Positions 6,475 to 9,478 of a stretch of 9,478 nucleotides of DNA are shown here, one piece after another (the stretch's first letter is position 1; every line of letters begins with the position of its first letter). This DNA comes from Tannerella sp. (GTDB lineage Bacteria > Bacteroidota > Bacteroidia > Bacteroidales > Tannerellaceae). The notes beneath the pieces are model-generated. The model saw only the letters and a list, made by a program, of their open reading frames with translations. It ran no database searches and had not been told where the DNA came from. Location: contig JAISYY010000405.1 of the NCBI GenBank assembly GCA_031269635.1, positions 1 through 9,478 on the forward strand, given 5' to 3'. The translations under genes and the position numbers were made by a program.

Positions 6475-9312
6475 TCAGGCTAATTTATCCAAATATTCGC
6501 GAAGACTATCCTCGCGCTCAAGTTTCAGTTTTTTCCGCAAACGATAACGTAAGGTCTCAACGCCGCGCACAGACAGATTCAGCAGAGGCGCTATCTCTTT
6601 GGAAGAAAGATCCATCTTTACATAAATACACATTTTTAATTCGGAAACGGTTAAATCAGGATGATATTCTTTGAGTTTTTTTGTGAAGTTATTATGTACC
6701 AGGTCAAATTGTTCTTCAAAACCTTTCAGTACATCATCCGATGCAATATTCGAGTCGATACTGTTATTCAGGACAATCAACATCCGTTTGGCTTTGGCCG
6801 ACGATTCTCCTTTTAACTCGGCAGATATTTTATACAACTCATCTTTAATCGTAGTCAATATTTCGTTTTTCCGGGAAATATGCATCATTAAATTGGCCAA
6901 TTCCTGCGTTTTGAAAGTGAGTTCCTGCTCTAATTTTTCGGTATTCAGTTTTATGATCTCCTGTTCTTTCAGGTGTATCTCATTTTCACTTTTGGCTGCT
7001 TCCGCTTTCCTGTTCCGCAGGATACGGCGTTTATCGGCTTTATATAAAAGGTATATCAACAGCAAGAACAGGACGAGGCCGGTAATCCATGCATAGGTGC
7101 TTCGATACCAGGGGGGAAGAACGGCAAAGGAGAACGAGGCGGAAGAAACGCTCCCATCCGCAAACAAGGCTTCTGTTTCAAAGGTATAATCTCCTTCTTT
7201 CAGATTGTTGTACTCTTTTACCGATATGGGGGAAAATTCCGTCCATTGCATGTCGGGCTTTAGTCTTACCCTGTATTTTACAGGACTCTCAGGCCCAAAC
7301 ATACGGACGGCATATTCCAAACGAAGCGAACGCTCGTCATAGTTTATTTCAGGAGTCATGCCGGTATGCAAGAAATTGTCTGTATAAATCAATGAATCTT
7401 TCGGATAGGTGATATATACATTTTGTATGTACAGTTCGTTTTTCTCTTCTTTCGTACAAATAGCTTTATTTAAGAGGGCAAAACCATTGCCATTCGGTAT
7501 AATAACCAACGAATCATACATGAAGGCCATGGATTCATAATACCGGATAAGTTCGATTTGATTAAAATTAAACGGATAAACAGCTGGTAAAAGACTGTCG
7601 GGAGAAGAAGTGTTTATTGCCTGAACCATCTGGGAAGAAAGCGCATAAACGTCGCTGCCCGATTGCTTGAATACAGGATATATTTCATTCGCCGGAAAAT
7701 GGGAAAGATGTGTTGAAGGGATCATACGTTTCTGTAATTCATTATACGTATATATCCCGGATGCAGACGAAAAGAAGACAGAATCTCCTATCTGATGAAG
7801 GTATAAATCATCGGTTGATTCAAAACCGGATGAACGATCGTATAACGTGTATTCTTTTATGGAAAAATCAGCCATATCTACCTGCAGGCGGATCATCCCC
7901 TGGTCGAGCGCGCGGATCCAAAGGATATCGGGAGGGAGGAATGCCATGTTTTTCAGCCAGGTGGAGCCGTCCATGATTTTTTTACGGACAGACCATTTAT
8001 GCTTCGTTTTCTTGATAAGGAACAGTCCTTCATAGGCGCCAATCAAACAGATATCAGGCCGTCCTTTTATGGCAATGCAGGATAATGCTCCCCGAAGGCC
8101 GGGTATCAACTCGGTTTCTTTCTCTTTCAACCAATATAGCCCTTTATCATGCAGACAGAAAATATCATCATTTACTTTTGTTATCCCCCAAACCTGACCG
8201 CTCAGTTCGCGGATTAGTTGGAAATTCGGCGGATTTTCACCCCGTACGACAGGCGCTTCCGTATAAAACAGTCCACGATTCGTACCCAACAATAAATAAT
8301 CGTCTGTGAGCAATGCTGCATATCCGCTACCGTAGGCATTGGGCGAAGTATATAAATTTGAAAAAGGCGATTCTAGTTGTATATAATCAATGCCATCATC
8401 AAGTCCCAGCCAAAGGTTGTTACGGGCGTCGAATGCCAAAGAGAGAATCGTGTTGTTTTGTAAGCCATTCTGTTCGTTATAATAAACAGGTTGGCAGGAG
8501 CCGGCGTCTAATAAGACCAATCCCTTATGAATGGTCCCTACGGCAATATAGCCGGAAGAAACAGCCAGCGAGAAAATTTCATTACGCCGCATAAACTCTT
8601 CCACGCCTGTGACGAAAGGGACTATTTCCTTATCGGTAGCATAAAATAAACCGTCGAAAGCGGTTGCTATCAAACCGCCTGCCTGATAGGGAACGATGGC
8701 GCGTATCGTTTTCCCGCGTACAATCTCCTCGCCGGGCACCGGCAACAAAGAGTTGCCCACCAACATCCTGACGCCGTTCGTTGTGCCTATCAGCAATACG
8801 CCGTTTACGATATTGGAACAATCAATCTTATGCTCGCTGGGAATAATGGTAAATTCATTGCCTATTTGTTTGATAATATGCCTGTCGGAAACATAATAGA
8901 TCAGGTTATCTATTTCATATATTCCCCAATAGCCGCCGGATAAATGATGGTTTGCGATGACCTCGCCAGACAGCCGGGTATATATTATCCGGCCGGTATG
9001 ATCCGGTTCAAAGTAGCCGAACTCGTTATCTCCTCCCACATATATTCTGTTCTCCCTTTTAGAGATGTGTACCGAGCGAACGTCTTTTTGATTATCTACC
9101 GGATAAAGATTCCAGTCGTTCCCGTTGTATTCTAATAAGCCTTTTTGATTTCCCAGATAGATACGGTTTTTGTTATATATCTGTATATTCCATGTTTTAG
9201 CCCCTCTCCCAAACAAATCCTTCCCATAATTGTTTACAAAAGCATTCCACTGGGCCGGCAGGCTCAATGGGAAAAGTACAACGAATGTAAATGATAATAC
9301 AAGGTTTTTCAT
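6475..9312 (-). CDS. Membrane-spanning propeller / Y_Y_Y / LuxR-type HTH transcriptional regulator
   Basis: This 945-residue protein is probably the sensor and activator of the downstream susC operon. Residues 1-20 are a signal peptide (SLPA then QW). Residues about 30-575 are a periplasmic beta-propeller region of the two-component-regulator type, with blades such as NRIYLGNQKGLLEYNG (49-64), NNLWLGLDDGIDYIQ (298-312) and LLGTNRGLFY (341-350). A Y_Y_Y domain (about 660-732; VKYRVRLK, WTEFSP, LKEGDYTFETEA) leads to one transmembrane helix (about 739-757). A charged cytoplasmic coiled coil follows (about 762-835). The C-terminus holds a LuxR/GerE-like helix-turn-helix (about 886-930; LTVSELKMCIY, SSKEIAPLLNLSVRGVETLRYRLRKKL). 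There is no histidine-kinase ATPase, receiver or AraC domain, so it is not a classical hybrid two-component system. It resembles SusR-like one-piece transmembrane activators. The ATG at 9310-9312 gives the full signal peptide. It is co-oriented with susC, 165 bp upstream, so separate promoters are likely. The architecture is clear; the sensed sugar is unknown. Confidence 0.92.
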   Translation of the reverse strand: MKNLVLSFTFVVLFPLSLPAQWNAFVNNYGKDLFGRGAKTWNIQIYNKNRIYLGNQKGLLEYNGNDWNLYPVDNQKDVRSVHISKRENRIYVGGDNEFGYFEPDHTGRIIYTRLSGEVIANHHLSGGYWGIYEIDNLIYYVSDRHIIKQIGNEFTIIPSEHKIDCSNIVNGVLLIGTTNGVRMLVGNSLLPVPGEEIVRGKTIRAIVPYQAGGLIATAFDGLFYATDKEIVPFVTGVEEFMRRNEIFSLAVSSGYIAVGTIHKGLVLLDAGSCQPVYYNEQNGLQNNTILSLAFDARNNLWLGLDDGIDYIQLESPFSNLYTSPNAYGSGYAALLTDDYLLLGTNRGLFYTEAPVVRGENPPNFQLIRELSGQVWGITKVNDDIFCLHDKGLYWLKEKETELIPGLRGALSCIAIKGRPDICLIGAYEGLFLIKKTKHKWSVRKKIMDGSTWLKNMAFLPPDILWIRALDQGMIRLQVDMADFSIKEYTLYDRSSGFESTDDLYLHQIGDSVFFSSASGIYTYNELQKRMIPSTHLSHFPANEIYPVFKQSGSDVYALSSQMVQAINTSSPDSLLPAVYPFNFNQIELIRYYESMAFMYDSLVIIPNGNGFALLNKAICTKEEKNELYIQNVYITYPKDSLIYTDNFLHTGMTPEINYDERSLRLEYAVRMFGPESPVKYRVRLKPDMQWTEFSPISVKEYNNLKEGDYTFETEALFADGSVSSASFSFAVLPPWYRSTYAWITGLVLFLLLIYLLYKADKRRILRNRKAEAAKSENEIHLKEQEIIKLNTEKLEQELTFKTQELANLMMHISRKNEILTTIKDELYKISAELKGESSAKAKRMLIVLNNSIDSNIASDDVLKGFEEQFDLVHNNFTKKLKEYHPDLTVSELKMCIYVKMDLSSKEIAPLLNLSVRGVETLRYRLRKKLKLEREDSLREYLDKLA

Positions 9313-9478
9313 GCTGTTAACAATTTCTTCCGGTTTGATAATTCCCGTAAATATACTAAACTTTGTTATATCTCAGGGATTAGTTTGAGGCGGGAGCCTA
9401 TAATTTCATGAAAAGCGGCGCTCTGTATCCCTCAAAAGTTTTTATCTTCGCTTCCCTAAAGAAATGCCTTGTTATGCG
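9313..9478. other. Gene-free region upstream of the regulator, to the window edge
   Basis: No complete gene is visible in these 166 bases. On the minus strand TATATTTA (9355-9348) matches seven of eight positions of the Bacteroidota -7 consensus and would give a leader of about 30 bases before the regulator ATG. No good -33 element accompanies it. Other structure: TTTGAGG (9384-9390) is the exact inverse of CCTCAAA (9430-9436), and between them is the perfect palindrome TTTCATGAAA (9404-9413). At the right edge, plus-strand ATG at 9464-9466 opens five codons (MPCYA) that run off the window, with TATCTTCG (9443-9450) as a one-mismatch -7 element before it. This could be the start of a divergent gene or chance. 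Confidence 0.35.

Noticed and set aside
6671..7096. 141-residue plus-strand reading frame
   Set aside because: It is antisense to the coiled-coil and HTH region of the regulator. Its Ser/Phe/Leu-rich composition is what the complement of a Lys/Glu-rich coil gives.
6475..9312. Hybrid two-component system (HTCS) with kinase, receiver and AraC domains
   Set aside because: The propellers and Y_Y_Y domain suggested it, but the 190 residues after the membrane helix hold only a coiled coil and a LuxR-type HTH, too short for those domains.
1..9478. CRISPR array, tRNA, rRNA, insertion sequence or prophage genes
   Set aside because: The window is almost filled by four co-oriented genes. No regular spaced repeats, transposase or RNA-gene-like sequence was seen in the short gaps.

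Overview
The window looks like chromosomal DNA from a Bacteroidota bacterium, most likely a gut-type Bacteroidales member (Bacteroides/Parabacteroides-like). The reasons are a SusC/SusD pair, lipoproteins with Bacteroidota-style signal sequences, AT-rich translation starts without Shine-Dalgarno sequences, and a TAnnTTTG-type -7 promoter element. The genus is an inference. All four convincing genes lie on the minus strand, so transcription runs from high to low coordinates.

Layout in transcription order. 9313-9478 is a gene-free upstream region. 6475-9312 encodes a 945-residue membrane-spanning regulator: signal peptide, large periplasmic beta-propeller region, Y_Y_Y domain, one transmembrane helix, coiled coil and a C-terminal LuxR/GerE-type helix-turn-helix. 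6310-6474 is a 165-bp regulatory gap with a good Bacteroides-type promoter and several repeats. 3130-6309 is a SusC-like TonB-dependent transporter. 1581-3116 is a SusD-like lipoprotein, starting 13 bp after susC. 102-1550 is a PKD-domain lipoprotein with a C-terminal jelly-roll-like domain, starting 30 bp after susD and occupying the SusE/surface-glycan-binding-protein slot. 50-90 is a rho-independent terminator that closes the operon.

Together this is the uptake and sensing core of a polysaccharide utilization locus. The PKD lipoprotein and SusD would capture glycan on the cell surface, and SusC with SusD would import oligosaccharides with TonB energy. The regulator would sense a product in the periplasm and activate the susC promoter directly, because it has no kinase or receiver domain. 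No carbohydrate-active enzyme is present, and the terminator directly follows the third gene, so degradation must be encoded elsewhere. The SusC-SusD-PKD order recalls beta-glucan (laminarin-type) loci, but the substrate cannot be fixed from this window.

I did not find an unprecedented system. The most interesting unexplained sequence is the set of repeats between the regulator and susC, which are good candidates for the regulator's operator. Two gene starts (susC and susD) should be moved downstream of the longest-ORF start.
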